Part shown: positions 37,446 through 49,525 of the stretch, in pieces
Layout of the letters: each line of letters opens with the position of its first letter
How positions within the stretch are numbered: the first letter of the stretch is position 1
DNA from: Mycobacteriales bacterium
Lineage (GTDB): Bacteria; Actinomycetota; Actinomycetes; Mycobacteriales; SCTD01
Direction of reading: 5' to 3'
Length of the DNA stretch: 64,000 nucleotides
NCBI GenBank assembly: GCA_030447385.1
Contig: JAUJOY010000003.1
Span: forward strand, 345,000-408,999
The notes under the pieces: model-generated
Databases searched by the model: none
Told to the model about the DNA's origin: nothing
What the model saw: only the letters and a program-made list of their open reading frames with translations
Program-made: the position numbers and the translations under genes

Positions 37446-38150
37446 ATGGACAAGCTCAAGCAGTGGGTCACGATGACCGTGCTCGCCGCGCTGGTCATCC
37501 TGGCCGCAGGCTGGTTCCTGCTGGTGTCGCCGAAGAAGGACGAGGCGGCCGCCTTGCGGGCGCAGGCCGCGGAGCAGGTGGCCGCGAACGCCGTCCTCGA
37601 GACCCAGCTGCAGGTGCTCCGGGCCCAGGCGAAGGACCTGCCGAAGAAGCAGGCCGAGCTCGCCGCCGTCTCCGCCAAGATCCCCGACAACCCCTCGCTG
37701 CCGGCGCTGATCCGGGCCCTCACCGAGGCCAGCACGTCGGCCGGTGTCGAGTTCGTGTCGGTCACGCCGGGGCAGCCGGTGGCGCCGGTCGCGGCTCCGG
37801 TCCAGCCGAGGGCGGCCGAGCCGGCCACCGCGCAGGCCGGCCCGACCGCACCGCCACCGGCTGGCGGCCCGGCGGGAGCTCTCGCCACCATCCCCGTCGG
37901 GATCAAGGTCGTCGGTGACTACTTCGACCTCGCGCAGTTCACCGCCAACCTCGAGAACCTGCCGCGGGCGGTGCGGGTCGTCGACCTCAGCGTCGTACCC
38001 GGCGTCAGCCCCACGGCGGCCAAGGCCGGTACACCGACGGTCGACGACGGCCGTTCGCTGTCCACCACCATCAGCGGCACGGTCTTCATGGCCGTGAACC
38101 GTCCCGCGGCGACCGCTGCCGTCGCGCCGCCCGCCGCCCCGGTCAAGTAG
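37446..38150 (+). CDS. pilO: Type IV pilus assembly protein PilO
   Basis: The predicted 234-residue bitopic protein has a short cytoplasmic start (MDKLKQW), transmembrane helix (about 8-26), coiled coil with many Ala/Glu/Gln ([20 protein letters not shown]), then the PilO domain with [18 protein letters not shown], a Pro/Ala insert (about 112-140) and [22 protein letters not shown]. Forms heterodimers with PilN. Confidence 0.92.
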   Translation: MDKLKQWVTMTVLAALVILAAGWFLLVSPKKDEAAALRAQAAEQVAANAVLETQLQVLRAQAKDLPKKQAELAAVSAKIPDNPSLPALIRALTEASTSAGVEFVSVTPGQPVAPVAAPVQPRAAEPATAQAGPTAPPPAGGPAGALATIPVGIKVVGDYFDLAQFTANLENLPRAVRVVDLSVVPGVSPTAAKAGTPTVDDGRSLSTTISGTVFMAVNRPAATAAVAPPAAPVK

Positions 38151-38159
38151 GAGACGACG

Positions 38160-38822
38160 ATGAGCGACTCGCCCTTCCCCTTCTCGAGTGCCGAGGACGC
38201 GGCGACGGCAGGCGACCCCAGCGGCGAGGACAAGGACAGCCGTCGCAACCTCGTGATGCTCGGAGCACTCGCTGCTGTGAGCCTCGCGGCGGGCGCCTTC
38301 TTCTTCCTGGGCGGCAGTGGCGAGGAGACGACCGAGGAGGCTTTCGTCCCGACCAAGCGCGCTCCGCGGGTCGAGGCGCCGGCTGTCCCGCCCGAGCAGG
38401 CAGCCGCCCTGCCCGCTGCCGCCGAGGTGCAGCTCGGCCGCAACCCCTTCCGGGCGCTGTACGTCCAGCCGCCGGCCGCGCCGCCCGCGGCTCCGAAGCC
38501 CCCGCCCCCGCCACCGCCCCCGCCGCCGGCACCTGCGCCCATCGTGGTCGTCAACAACGTGCCGCCGCCCCCGGCCCCCGCACCCGCTCCGGCTCAGCGG
38601 ACCGTCCAGCTGACGAGCGTGACCGTCCCCGCCGGCGCTGCACCGGTGGCGACGTTCCTGCTCAACGGCAAGGAGCTCAAGGGCAGCAAGGGGATGCTGC
38701 TCGACGGCAAGCTGCTCGTGCTCGACCTGAAGCAGGACGACCGCGGCTGGTTCGCGATCCTGCAGTTCGGCGAGAGCTCGGCGTTCGAGGTCTCCAAGGG
38801 GCAGGAAGTCGTCATCCAGTAG
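38160..38822 (+). CDS. Pro-rich PilP-like pilus alignment protein
   Basis: The predicted 220-residue membrane protein has an acidic N-terminal cytoplasmic part, one transmembrane helix (about 32-50), GRNPFRALY (about 95-103, like the GRNPF motif of PilP/GspC proteins), a long proline tract (about 107-142) and a C-terminal beta domain ([27 protein letters not shown]). Position after pilO is that of pilP. It is not a lipoprotein, and there is no secretin to contact, so the proline tract may span the thick cell wall. Symbol withheld because homology is weak. Confidence 0.7.
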   Translation: MSDSPFPFSSAEDAATAGDPSGEDKDSRRNLVMLGALAAVSLAAGAFFFLGGSGEETTEEAFVPTKRAPRVEAPAVPPEQAAALPAAAEVQLGRNPFRALYVQPPAAPPAAPKPPPPPPPPPPAPAPIVVVNNVPPPPAPAPAPAQRTVQLTSVTVPAGAAPVATFLLNGKELKGSKGMLLDGKLLVLDLKQDDRGWFAILQFGESSAFEVSKGQEVVIQ

Positions 38823-38866
38823 CCGATCCCGGCCCGGCCCGGGCGACATCTGGGAGACTGCCCGGC

Positions 38867-42103
<3,237 letters not shown>

Positions 42104-42159
42104 CCTCCGCCCTGACGACCGACCTCGCATGGCTCTGTCGCCGCGACGACGCCGGGTCG

Positions 42160-42298
42160 TGACACTAAATGTCATACGCACATAGATGTCCGACGAGTCA
42201 CAATTTCGTCACTCCCTAACTGGGGAGTCTTCCGGGGTTTGGCCGCTGTGCCAGCGGTTACCGCCACTTGACATACCGGAACCAATGATGGTTAGGCT
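42160..42298 (+). promoter_or_regulatory. AT-richer regulatory region with inverted repeats and consensus promoter
   Basis: This stretch is visibly less GC-rich than its surroundings. TGACA-CTAAA-TGTCA (42160-42174) is a palindromic operator candidate. ACTCCC/GGGAGT (42211-42216 and 42223-42228) is a hairpin that could terminate the aro unit. TTGACA (42268-42273), 19 bases, then TAGGCT (42293-42298) is the best two-box promoter in the window, and the ATG at 42305 is six bases beyond, so the message would be leaderless. Confidence 0.65.
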
Positions 42299-42304
42299 GG
42301 ACAT

Positions 42305-42868
42305 ATGACCAAATTGCTGCGGCCGTCGACCCTCGCCGCTGTCGTCGCCCTCGTATTGATCGTCCCGGCTTCTTTGGCCTTCGGCTGCGTCGGCCTCATG
42401 ACGCTCACGACCGCCACCTCGGCCGTGGAGCCCGGCGGCACCGTGGTGGTACGCGGCGGCGCCTTCGGTCAGGACGCCCCCATCGAGATCCGGCTCGACT
42501 CGCCGCAGGGTCCGCTGCTCGCCACCGTCCCAAAGCCGGAATCGACCATGACCGGTCGGTTCGAGGTCCCGGTCGTGATCCCGGCCGGCACGGCGAAGGG
42601 ACAGCACCTTATCGTCGCCGTCCAGGACTCCCACCACATGAACACCGGATCCCCGGCTCGAGCGACGATCCAGGTGGGGGCGACCGCTCCGGTCATCGGC
42701 GCCGTTCCGCCGCCCCGTCCGGCCACGTTGGCGGCTGACGACGGCCCCAGCGTGGGCAGCCTGGCTCTCATCGGCCTGGGAGCGGCTGCCGTGGCTCTGC
42801 TGCTGGCCGCCCTCGCCAGCATGGCGGGGGGGTCGCGCAAGGCGCGGCCGGAGCCGGCAAAGGCATAA
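42305..42868 (+). CDS. Secreted, C-terminally anchored Ig-like protein of unknown function
   Basis: The predicted 187-residue protein has a signal peptide (about 1-27; the following Cys28 does not fit the lipobox well), an all-beta domain (EPGGTVVVRGGAFGQDAPIEI ... PAGTAKGQHLIVAVQDS) resembling IPT/Ig-like folds, a Pro/Ala linker, and a C-terminal transmembrane helix (about 152-175) with a basic tail. No catalytic motif seen. Its strong own promoter and the next gene, also exported with the same topology, suggest they function together at the cell surface. Confidence 0.7.
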   Translation: MTKLLRPSTLAAVVALVLIVPASLAFGCVGLMTLTTATSAVEPGGTVVVRGGAFGQDAPIEIRLDSPQGPLLATVPKPESTMTGRFEVPVVIPAGTAKGQHLIVAVQDSHHMNTGSPARATIQVGATAPVIGAVPPPRPATLAADDGPSVGSLALIGLGAAAVALLLAALASMAGGSRKARPEPAKA

Positions 42869-42993
42869 GTTCCGCCCTGGCTTTCCCTTGCTCGATGAAT
42901 CACTCCGGCTGCCCTGTCCCGCGCCGGCTTGCCGAAAGAAGTGGACCAGTGGTGGGAGCGCCCGGGTCCCGGAACTTCTCGAGATGGGACGAC

Positions 42994-44796
42994 ATGACAC
43001 ACAGCACGATGCGCAGAGCCGTTGTGGCAGCCGCGGCAGTGGGGCTGATCGGCACCACTGCCGGGACCGGGCTGGCGCAGTCCGTCCCCAAGGGAGACAG
43101 GTTCCCCCAGACCACGTTCGCGGAGCAGGACCGGGCCGTCGAACGGGTGACGGCGGCCGTGCACATGACCAAGCAGGAGCTGTCACCTACCCGCGGCTTC
43201 ACCGCGCCGACCTCCATGCTCGCGTCGCCGGACAACCCGAGGATCCTCGTGGCGGCCGTTGCCGACCTGCGCTCCCGCGTGTGCTCCCTGGCCCGCTCCA
43301 CCGACGCCGGCGCCACCTGGAAGATCCTGGACGCCAAGCCCGGACCCCGTGACTTCCAGTACTGCGTGTCGAGCAACGCCGGTGTTCCGCAGGCGGTCAT
43401 CGCGTTCGGACGTGACAACACCCTCTACTACGGCCTGCTCGGTTACGGCGAAGGCGAGGGTGGCCGGCAGGGGAAGGTCAGCCTCCTCGTCTCCCGGTCC
43501 AACGACTTCGGCGACTCCTGGGCGACCACGGTGGTCGATAACAACCGCGGCAAGCCCCAGGCCGGCCCGGCGCCCGACCGGACCGTGGCGCCCGACGCCG
43601 CGCAGCCGCTCCCGTCGGCCGGCGCGGCGGGTCCGCCCGCGGCCACTGCGCCTGGCGCTCAGTCCCCCGCGCAGTCTGCGCCCAGTGCCTCCGGGGTGAC
43701 GACGATGGCGGTCGACACCTCCGGCGAGCGCGACGTGGTGCACGTGGGCTTCAGCCATCGCTTCTTCCCCGCGCCCCCGCAGGGCTCACCCTTGAACAAC
43801 AACCCGGTGTTCGTCGCGACCTCCACCGATGGAGGCGAGACGTTCGGTGCGCCCGTGAACATCAACGACTCCATCAAGCTGACCCAGAACATCGGCGGCA
43901 AGGACTACCCGCTGTTGATGAGCACCTCGTTCGGCAGGCCGTTCATGACGGTTCATGAAGGAGTGCTCCTCGCGGTGTCGGACTCCCGCACGCCGGCCGA
44001 GAACTCGCCCCCGGGATCGCGCGACAGGTACAACGCGATGCCGCTTCTGGTCGGGCGCTCCACCGACCAGGGCCGCACCTGGACGGTGAGCACGCTGGGC
44101 CCGCCGGTCTTCACCGGGGCGGGGGCGATGACCGGCATGGGCTGGACCCCCAAGGGCGGCGACAACGGCACCTTCGTCTTCGCGTACGCCGCCACACCGG
44201 AGACGTCGGAGACCTCCGGCATCGAGGACATCGTCGTGCAGCGTTCGACCGACAACGGCCAGACCTGGACCGCACCGGTGGCCATCGACGACGACAAGCC
44301 GGAGGAGAACGCCACCAGCTTCTACCCCAACCTGGCGGTGGCCCCGAACGGCCGGGTCGACGTCGTCTGGCAGGACAACCGCGGGCTGGCCGACTTCCGC
44401 TTCCACACTCGCTACACCTACTCCACCGACGGTGGCGCGACCTGGGCCAAGAACGTCCAGGTGACCGACCAGCCGATCAACTTCAACATCGGGATCAGCT
44501 TCAACTCCGACGTGCGAACCCCACCGGGAGTGGCCTCCACGAACGAGTACGCCGCGATCGGCTGGGCCGACCCGCGCTTCGGGGACGCAACCTCCCAGAC
44601 CCAGGACGCCTTCGTCTCGATGGCGCAGTTCAAGCCGCTGCCGGCGCAGAACACGCTGCTGCCCAAGCTCGCCGCAGCCTTCGGCGGCCTGCTGCTGGCC
44701 GGCATCGTGCTGGGCATCGTCCTGCTCCGGCGCCGCCAGGGCACGCCTCCGGTGTCGCCGGTCGAGCGCCGCGAGTCGGTCGGGTCGCCGAGCTAG
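42994..44796 (+). CDS. Cell-surface Asp-box (BNR/sialidase-fold) protein
   Basis: The predicted protein of about 600 residues starts at ATG 42994 with a GAGATGGGAC purine stretch upstream; an ATG at 42895 is in frame but lies before the signal peptide. Signal peptide to about residue 30. At least six Asp boxes (RSTDAGATW, RSNDFGDSW, TSTDGGETF, RSTDQGRTW, RSTDNGQTW, YSTDGGATW) indicate a six-bladed beta-propeller like exo-sialidases. A Pro/Ala insert lies near residues 188-225, and a C-terminal transmembrane helix (about 552-574) and basic tail follow. I do not see a clear Arg triad, so glycosidase activity is not assured; it may be a binding propeller. Confidence 0.75.
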   Translation: MTHSTMRRAVVAAAAVGLIGTTAGTGLAQSVPKGDRFPQTTFAEQDRAVERVTAAVHMTKQELSPTRGFTAPTSMLASPDNPRILVAAVADLRSRVCSLARSTDAGATWKILDAKPGPRDFQYCVSSNAGVPQAVIAFGRDNTLYYGLLGYGEGEGGRQGKVSLLVSRSNDFGDSWATTVVDNNRGKPQAGPAPDRTVAPDAAQPLPSAGAAGPPAATAPGAQSPAQSAPSASGVTTMAVDTSGERDVVHVGFSHRFFPAPPQGSPLNNNPVFVATSTDGGETFGAPVNINDSIKLTQNIGGKDYPLLMSTSFGRPFMTVHEGVLLAVSDSRTPAENSPPGSRDRYNAMPLLVGRSTDQGRTWTVSTLGPPVFTGAGAMTGMGWTPKGGDNGTFVFAYAATPETSETSGIEDIVVQRSTDNGQTWTAPVAIDDDKPEENATSFYPNLAVAPNGRVDVVWQDNRGLADFRFHTRYTYSTDGGATWAKNVQVTDQPINFNIGISFNSDVRTPPGVASTNEYAAIGWADPRFGDATSQTQDAFVSMAQFKPLPAQNTLLPKLAAAFGGLLLAGIVLGIVLLRRRQGTPPVSPVERRESVGSPS

Positions 44797-44810
44797 CCCC
44801 AGACGGCTTC

Positions 44811-44846
44811 CGGCCCGCGCCGGCGCTGAGGCGCCGGTGCGGGCCG
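44811..44846 (+). terminator. Intrinsic-type hairpin between the propeller gene and efp
   Basis: Arms 44811-44826 and 44831-44846 form a 16-bp stem with one G-T wobble and TGAG tetraloop. No T-run follows. Well placed 15 bases beyond the propeller gene stop. Confidence 0.8.
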
Positions 44847-44894
44847 AGCTGTCCGCACCGGCAGTCGTCCCGGCTGGGAGGTGCTCCGCCTCGC

Positions 44895-44900
44895 TAGGCT
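44895..44900 (+). promoter_or_regulatory. Leaderless-type promoter of efp
   Basis: TAGGCT, seven bases, ATG at 44908; fits the window-wide pattern of TANNNT boxes directly upstream of start codons. Confidence 0.55.
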
Positions 44901-44907
44901 GGTGGCC

Positions 44908-45471
44908 ATGGCGACGACGAACGACCTCAAGAACGGCATGGTGCTCAGCCTCGACAACGGCCTGTGGGCGGTGAACGAGTTCCAGCACGTCAAGCCGGGC
45001 AAGGGCGGGGCGTTCGTGCGCACCACGCTGAAGAACGTGCTGACCGGCAAGGTGGTCGACAAGACGTTCAACGCCGGCACGAAGGTCGAGGTCGCCACCG
45101 TCGACAAGCGGACGATGACGTTCCTCTACCAGGAGGGCACGGACTACGTCTTCATGGACCAGGACACCTTCGACCAGTTCTACGTGCCGGAGCAGACGCT
45201 CGGCACGGTGAAGGACTACCTGCTGGACAACATGGAGGCCACGGTCGCGCTGCACGAGGGGGCTGCTCTCTACGTCGAGCTGCCGGCCAGCGTCGAGCTG
45301 ATCGTGGCCCACACCGACCCCGGGCTGCAGGGCGACCGCTCCACCGGCGGCACCAAGCCCGCGACGCTCGAGACCGGTGCCGAGATCCAGGTGCCGCTGT
45401 TCCTCACGACCGGGGAGAAGATCAAGGTCGACACGCGCGACGGGCGCTACCTCGGCCGCGTCACCTCCTGA
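44908..45471 (+). CDS. efp: Translation elongation factor P
   Basis: EF-P (187 residues) relieves ribosome stalling at polyproline; many proteins here (PilT, PilP-like, Roadblock, caspase-like) have such stretches. KOW-like domain I with the tip [15 protein letters not shown] (Lys in PGKG is the usual modification position), then two OB domains ending [17 protein letters not shown] at 44908 is supported by the leaderless promoter and family length; an upstream GTG at 44881 is in frame but precedes the promoter. Confidence 0.96.
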   Translation: MATTNDLKNGMVLSLDNGLWAVNEFQHVKPGKGGAFVRTTLKNVLTGKVVDKTFNAGTKVEVATVDKRTMTFLYQEGTDYVFMDQDTFDQFYVPEQTLGTVKDYLLDNMEATVALHEGAALYVELPASVELIVAHTDPGLQGDRSTGGTKPATLETGAEIQVPLFLTTGEKIKVDTRDGRYLGRVTS

Positions 45472-45505
45472 TGGCCGCGCGGCGCCACAGACAGCAGAGC
45501 CCCTA

Positions 45506-45916
45506 GTGGGGGCCAGGAGCAAGGCCCGCAAGCGCGCCCTCGACATCCTGTACGAAGCGGGGCAGCGGGGCGTCGACCCGGCGACGATCCTGGCTGCGCG
45601 GCTCGCCCAGAACGACCCGCCCGTTCCGGCGTACGCCGCGCACCTCGTCGAAGGCGTGCTCGCGCACCGCGAGCGGATCGACGAGCTGCTGTCGACCTAC
45701 GCCGAGGAGTGGACGCTGGACCGGATGCCGCCGGTGGACCTCGCCGCGCTGCGGATCGGCACCTACGAGCTGCTGTGGTGCGGTGACGTGCCCGACGAGG
45801 TGGCCGTGTCGGAGGCGGTCGCGCAGGTCAGCAGCCTGTCCACCGAGGGCAGCGCGGGGTTCGTGAACGGCCTGCTGGCGCGGCTGCTGAGCCTCAAGCC
45901 GAGCCTGAGCGTCTGA
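45506..45916 (+). CDS. nusB: Transcription antitermination factor NusB
   Basis: All-helical RNA-binding protein (136 residues) of the rRNA antitermination complex: ARSKARKRALDILYEA at the N-terminus, WTLDRMPPVDLAALRIGTYEL and GFVNGLLARLL at the C-terminus. GTG at 45506 gives the family length; the ribosome-binding site is weak. Converges on bldD with 27 bases between stops. Confidence 0.94.
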   Translation: MGARSKARKRALDILYEAGQRGVDPATILAARLAQNDPPVPAYAAHLVEGVLAHRERIDELLSTYAEEWTLDRMPPVDLAALRIGTYELLWCGDVPDEVAVSEAVAQVSSLSTEGSAGFVNGLLARLLSLKPSLSV

Positions 45917-45943
45917 CGGCTCGCGCCGGGCGGGCCGAGCGGA

Positions 45944-46432
45944 TCAGCCCTCGTTGCCCCGGCGGGCGTCTGCCGACAGCACGCCCCAGCCGATGAGCTG
46001 CTCGGTGAGGGCGCTCGGGGAGGCGTCGTAGATGACGGCGAGGGAGCGCAGGTCCTCCTGCCGGATGGACAGCACCCGGCCGTTGTAGTCCCCCCGCTGG
46101 CTCTGGATCGTGGCGGCGTAGCGGGCCAGTGGCGCGGCCTGGTCGGCAGGGACCGAGGACAGCTGCTCGAGGTCGATGACGATGCGCGAGGCGGCCTCGG
46201 CCGCCCCGGCCGACGGGCCCTCGGGGAGCAGCTCGTTGACCGGCACGCCGTAGAAGTCCGCCAGCTCGCTGAGCCGCTGCACGGTCACCGCCCGGTCGCC
46301 CCGCTCGTAGGAGCCCACGACCACAGCCTTCCAGCGCCCCTGCGACTTCTCCTCCACCCCGTGCAGGGACAGGCCCTGCTGGGTGCGGATGGCCCGCAGC
46401 CGGGCTCCCAGTGCCTTGGCGTAGTCCGTCAC
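45944..46432 (-). CDS. bldD: Developmental regulator BldD (c-di-GMP-binding)
   Basis: The predicted 162-residue product (GTG at 46432 with GGGGAGG upstream) has an N-terminal HTH_XRE DNA-binding domain (about 5-65: LGARLRAIRTQQGLSLHGVEEKS, VGSYERGDRAVTV) and a C-terminal domain with Arg113-Gly-Asp115, eight residues, then Arg124-Gln-Glu-Asp127. This is the exact RxD-x8-RxxD signature by which Streptomyces BldD binds tetrameric c-di-GMP to repress sporulation genes. Likely represses a developmental or c-di-GMP regulon here. One of two confident minus-strand genes. Confidence 0.94.
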   Translation of the reverse strand: MTDYAKALGARLRAIRTQQGLSLHGVEEKSQGRWKAVVVGSYERGDRAVTVQRLSELADFYGVPVNELLPEGPSAGAAEAASRIVIDLEQLSSVPADQAAPLARYAATIQSQRGDYNGRVLSIRQEDLRSLAVIYDASPSALTEQLIGWGVLSADARRGNEG

Positions 46433-46539
46433 TGCATCCTCCCCGCGCAGGATCGAACCGGAGAGACCGGCTCGTCATCCTGCGATTACGGAACGTGACG
46501 GTACGGCGCGCCGGGGTAGCGGGTCAAGCAGCCGACGAT

Positions 46540-46566
46540 CACGGCGTGGCTTGCGCCGTGTAGCGT
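46540..46566 (+). promoter_or_regulatory. pyr operon promoter with upstream palindrome
   Basis: CACGGCG-TGGCTTG-CGCCGTG (46540-46560) is a perfect 7-bp inverted repeat abutting the -10 TAGCGT (46561-46566). It covers the -35/spacer and could be an operator. The predicted start is near 46573. Confidence 0.5.
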
Positions 46567-46595
46567 CTGCTCCACGCAGTGCACCCTCCACCGAG

Positions 46596-46621
46596 CCCGT
46601 CCCGTGAGGCGGGGAAGGAGG
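46596..46621 (+). promoter_or_regulatory. Putative PyrR-binding hairpin over the pyrR ribosome-binding site
   Basis: TCCCG-TGAGG-CGGGG (46600-46614) resembles the PyrR binding-loop consensus (UCC-N-G-N-GAGGC). It ends directly at the GAAGGAGG ribosome-binding site (46614-46621) for the ATG at 46627. Uridine nucleotide-loaded PyrR binding here would block translation, as proposed for mycobacterial pyr operons. No attenuator terminator is seen. Confidence 0.55.
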
Positions 46622-46626
46622 CCCAG

Positions 46627-47259
46627 ATGTCGGCTGTCCCGCGGCGCCCAGCGCCTGCGGACGCTCCGCCCCCGCGACCGGTGTCCGGGGACCCCGCGGC
46701 TGCCCGGCCGGTCCTGCACGAGGCCGACGTGGCGCGCGTCGTCGACCGGATGGCGCACGAGCTGCTCGAGAAGACCCGCGGCGGGGCCGACGTCGTGCTG
46801 CTGGGGATCCCCACCAGGGGAGCCACGCTCGCGGGCCGCCTCGCGGAGCGCATCCAGGCCTTCGCGGGGGTGACGGTCCCGAGCGGCTCGCTGGACATCA
46901 CGCTCTACCGCGACGACCTGCGGCTCAAGAGCCCCCGCCCGCTGGAGGAGACCGACATCCCGCCGGGGGGCGTCGACGGCAAGCTGGTGGTCCTCGTCGA
47001 CGACGTGCTGTTCTCCGGGCGCTCGGTGCGTGCGGCGCTCGACGCGCTGGCCGACCTGGGGCGCCCGCGGGCCGTCCAGCTCGCGGTCCTGGTCGACCGG
47101 GGCCACCGGGAGCTGCCGATCCGGGCGGACTACGTGGGCAAGAACATCCCGACGTCGCTTCGCGAGGCGGTGCACGTGCTCCTCGCCGAGGACGACGGCC
47201 AGGACGCGGTGCTTCTGGGCCCGGCGCACCTCGGTCGCGACGAGCGGACCCGGGCATGA
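46627..47259 (+). CDS. pyrR: Pyrimidine operon regulator PyrR
   Basis: RNA-binding regulator with a phosphoribosyltransferase fold (often also uracil PRTase). The ATG at 46627 is selected for its strong GAAGGAGG; an upstream GTG at 46579 would place the putative PyrR hairpin within the coding region. The 210-residue protein shows [23 protein letters not shown] and the PRPP loop [18 protein letters not shown], plus a Pro/Ala-rich N-terminal extension of about 25 residues. Overlaps pyrB by ATGA. Confidence 0.94.
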   Translation: MSAVPRRPAPADAPPPRPVSGDPAAARPVLHEADVARVVDRMAHELLEKTRGGADVVLLGIPTRGATLAGRLAERIQAFAGVTVPSGSLDITLYRDDLRLKSPRPLEETDIPPGGVDGKLVVLVDDVLFSGRSVRAALDALADLGRPRAVQLAVLVDRGHRELPIRADYVGKNIPTSLREAVHVLLAEDDGQDAVLLGPAHLGRDERTRA

Positions 47260-48224
47260 AGCGCCACCTGCTCTCGGCAGCGGACCTGACGCTGACCGAC
47301 GCCACGCTGGTGCTGGACACCGCCGAGGAGCTCGCGCAGGTGTCCGAGCGGACGGTCAAGAAGCTGCCCACCCTGCGCGGGCGCACGGTGGTCAACCTGT
47401 TCTTCGAGGACTCCACGCGTACCCGCACCTCCTTCGAGCTGGCGGCGAAGCGGCTCTCGGCCGACGTCATCACCTTCTCGGCGAAGGGGTCGAGCGTGTC
47501 GAAGGGCGAGACGCTCAAGGACACCGCCCTCACGCTCGAGGCGATGGGCTCGGACGCCGTCGTCATCCGCCACTCGTGGTCCGGTGCGCCGGCCAACCTC
47601 GCCCGCTGGATCCGGGGCTCGGTGGTCAACGCCGGCGACGGCACCCACGAGCACCCGACCCAGGCGCTGCTGGACGCCTTCACGATGCGCCGGCGCTTCG
47701 GGCGGATCGAGGACCTGAAGGTCACGATCGTCGGCGACATCCTGCACAGCCGGGTGGCCCGGTCCAACGTGCTGCTGCTGTCCACCCTGGGCGCGGACGT
47801 CACGCTCGTGGCCCCGCCGACACTGCTGCCGGTAGGCGTCGAGGCCTGGCCCGTGCAGGTCTCCTACGACCTCGATGCGGTGCTGCCCAAGAGCGACGTG
47901 ATCATGATGCTGCGGGTGCAGCGCGAGCGCATGGCGCCCTCCGGGGAGAGGGGAACGGCCTACTTCCCCAGCCTGCGGGAGTACTCCCGGCGCTACGGCC
48001 TCGACGTCCGGCGCGTGCGCGCCCTGGGGGAGGACGCGATCGTGATGCACCCGGGTCCGATGGTGCGCGGCATGGAGATCGCCGCTGAGGTGGCCGACGG
48101 GCCACGCTCGACGATCGTGGAGCAGGTGGCCAACGGGGTCAGCGTCCGGATGGCGGTGCTCTACCTGCTGCTCGGCGGCTCCGAGCCGGCCATCGGCGGC
48201 GGCCTGCCAGGGGGCGGCGCGTGA
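47256..48224 (+). CDS. pyrB: Aspartate carbamoyltransferase catalytic subunit
   Basis: Condenses carbamoyl phosphate and aspartate (322 residues). The carbamoyl-phosphate site [23 protein letters not shown], and aspartate-binding [12 protein letters not shown] are present, and [11 protein letters not shown] lies near the end. No pyrI regulatory subunit is encoded nearby, as usual for actinobacteria. Overlaps both neighbours by four bases. Confidence 0.96.
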   Translation: MKRHLLSAADLTLTDATLVLDTAEELAQVSERTVKKLPTLRGRTVVNLFFEDSTRTRTSFELAAKRLSADVITFSAKGSSVSKGETLKDTALTLEAMGSDAVVIRHSWSGAPANLARWIRGSVVNAGDGTHEHPTQALLDAFTMRRRFGRIEDLKVTIVGDILHSRVARSNVLLLSTLGADVTLVAPPTLLPVGVEAWPVQVSYDLDAVLPKSDVIMMLRVQRERMAPSGERGTAYFPSLREYSRRYGLDVRRVRALGEDAIVMHPGPMVRGMEIAAEVADGPRSTIVEQVANGVSVRMAVLYLLLGGSEPAIGGGLPGGGA

Positions 48225-49525
48225 TCTCCTACCTGCTGCGTGACGTGCGGCCCTACGGCGAGGGCGCGGTCGACGTACGGCTCGCGGAGGGCCGCATCGT
48301 CGAGATCGGCCGGGCGTTGACCGAGGGCGACGCGCGCGTGTACGACGGCGAGGGCGCCGTGCTGCTGCCGGGGCTGGTCGACCTGCACACGCACCTGCGC
48401 GAGCCCGGACGTGAGGACGCCGAGACGGTCGAGAGCGGCACCCTGGCTGCCGCGCTGGGCGGCTTCACGGCCGTGCACGCGATGGCCAACACCGATCCCG
48501 TCGCCGACACCGCCGGGGTCGTCGAGCAGGTCTGGCGGCTGGGGCGCGAGTCCGCGCACTGCGACGTCGCACCTGTGGGTGCCGTCACGGTGGGCCTGGG
48601 CGGCGAGCACCTGGCCGAGCTCGGAGCGATGGCGGACAGCGCTGCGCGGGTGCGCGTGTTCTCCGACGACGGCAGGTGCGTCAGCGACGCCGGCCTCATG
48701 CGGCGCGCCTTGGAGTACGTCAAGGCCTTCGACGGCGTGATCGCGCAGCACGCGCAGGAACCCCGCCTCACCGTGGGCTCGCAGATGAACGAGGGCGTCA
48801 ACTCCAGCCTGCTGGGCCTCACCGGCTGGCCGGCCGTCGCGGAGGAGGCGGTGATCGCCCGCGACTGCCTGCTGGCGGCGCACGTGGACAGCCGCCTGCA
48901 CGTGTGCCACGTCAGCACCGCCGGAAGCGTGGAGCTGCTGCGCTGGGCGAAGGCCAAGGGCTGGGATGTCACCGCCGAGGTCACGCCCCACCACCTGCTC
49001 CTCACCGACGACCTCGCGACCACGTACGACCCGGTGTTCAAGGTCAACCCGCCGCTGCGCACCTCGGCCGACGTCGACGCGCTGCGTGCCGGGCTGGCCG
49101 ACGGCACGATCGACTGCGTGGCCACCGACCATGCCCCCCACGCCCTCGAGGACAAGGAGGCGGAGTGGGGTGCGGCCCTTCCGGGGATGACCGGGCTGGA
49201 GACGGCGCTCGGGGTGGTGGCCCTGACGATGGTCGCGCCGGGGCGCCTGACGTGGCGGCAGGTCAGCGAGCGCATGTCCTCGGTGCCGGCCCGCATCGGC
49301 CGGCTCGAGAACGGCCCGCAGCCGCAGGGGCGTCCGCTCGCGGTGGGTGAGCCTGCCAACCTGTGCCTCGTGGACGACACCCTGAGCTGGGCGGTGGACC
49401 CCGCCGCGTCGGCCAGCCGCAGCCGCAACACCCCCTTCGCGGGCCGGAGGCTGCCGGCCCGGGTCGTCGCGACGTTCCTGCGCGGCCGCCCGACGGTCCT
49501 CGACGGCAAGCCGGCCTCCTCGTGA
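48221..49525 (+). CDS. pyrC: Dihydroorotase (class I)
   Basis: Zinc amidohydrolase closing carbamoyl-aspartate to dihydroorotate (434 residues). Metal motif [10 protein letters not shown], then [38 protein letters not shown], and the catalytic ATDHAPH. GTG start overlapping the pyrB stop. Confidence 0.96.
   Translation: MISYLLRDVRPYGEGAVDVRLAEGRIVEIGRALTEGDARVYDGEGAVLLPGLVDLHTHLREPGREDAETVESGTLAAALGGFTAVHAMANTDPVADTAGVVEQVWRLGRESAHCDVAPVGAVTVGLGGEHLAELGAMADSAARVRVFSDDGRCVSDAGLMRRALEYVKAFDGVIAQHAQEPRLTVGSQMNEGVNSSLLGLTGWPAVAEEAVIARDCLLAAHVDSRLHVCHVSTAGSVELLRWAKAKGWDVTAEVTPHHLLLTDDLATTYDPVFKVNPPLRTSADVDALRAGLADGTIDCVATDHAPHALEDKEAEWGAALPGMTGLETALGVVALTMVAPGRLTWRQVSERMSSVPARIGRLENGPQPQGRPLAVGEPANLCLVDDTLSWAVDPAASASRSRNTPFAGRRLPARVVATFLRGRPTVLDGKPASS

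Noticed and set aside
42180-42215. BldD operator in the AT-richer region upstream of the secreted protein gene
   Set aside because: GTCAC and GAGTGAC-like halves occur but not in the inverted arrangement of the BldD consensus; too degenerate to call.
44881-44907. GTG at 44881 as the efp start
   Set aside because: It lies upstream of the TAGGCT promoter box; the ATG at 44908 gives the standard EF-P N-terminus.
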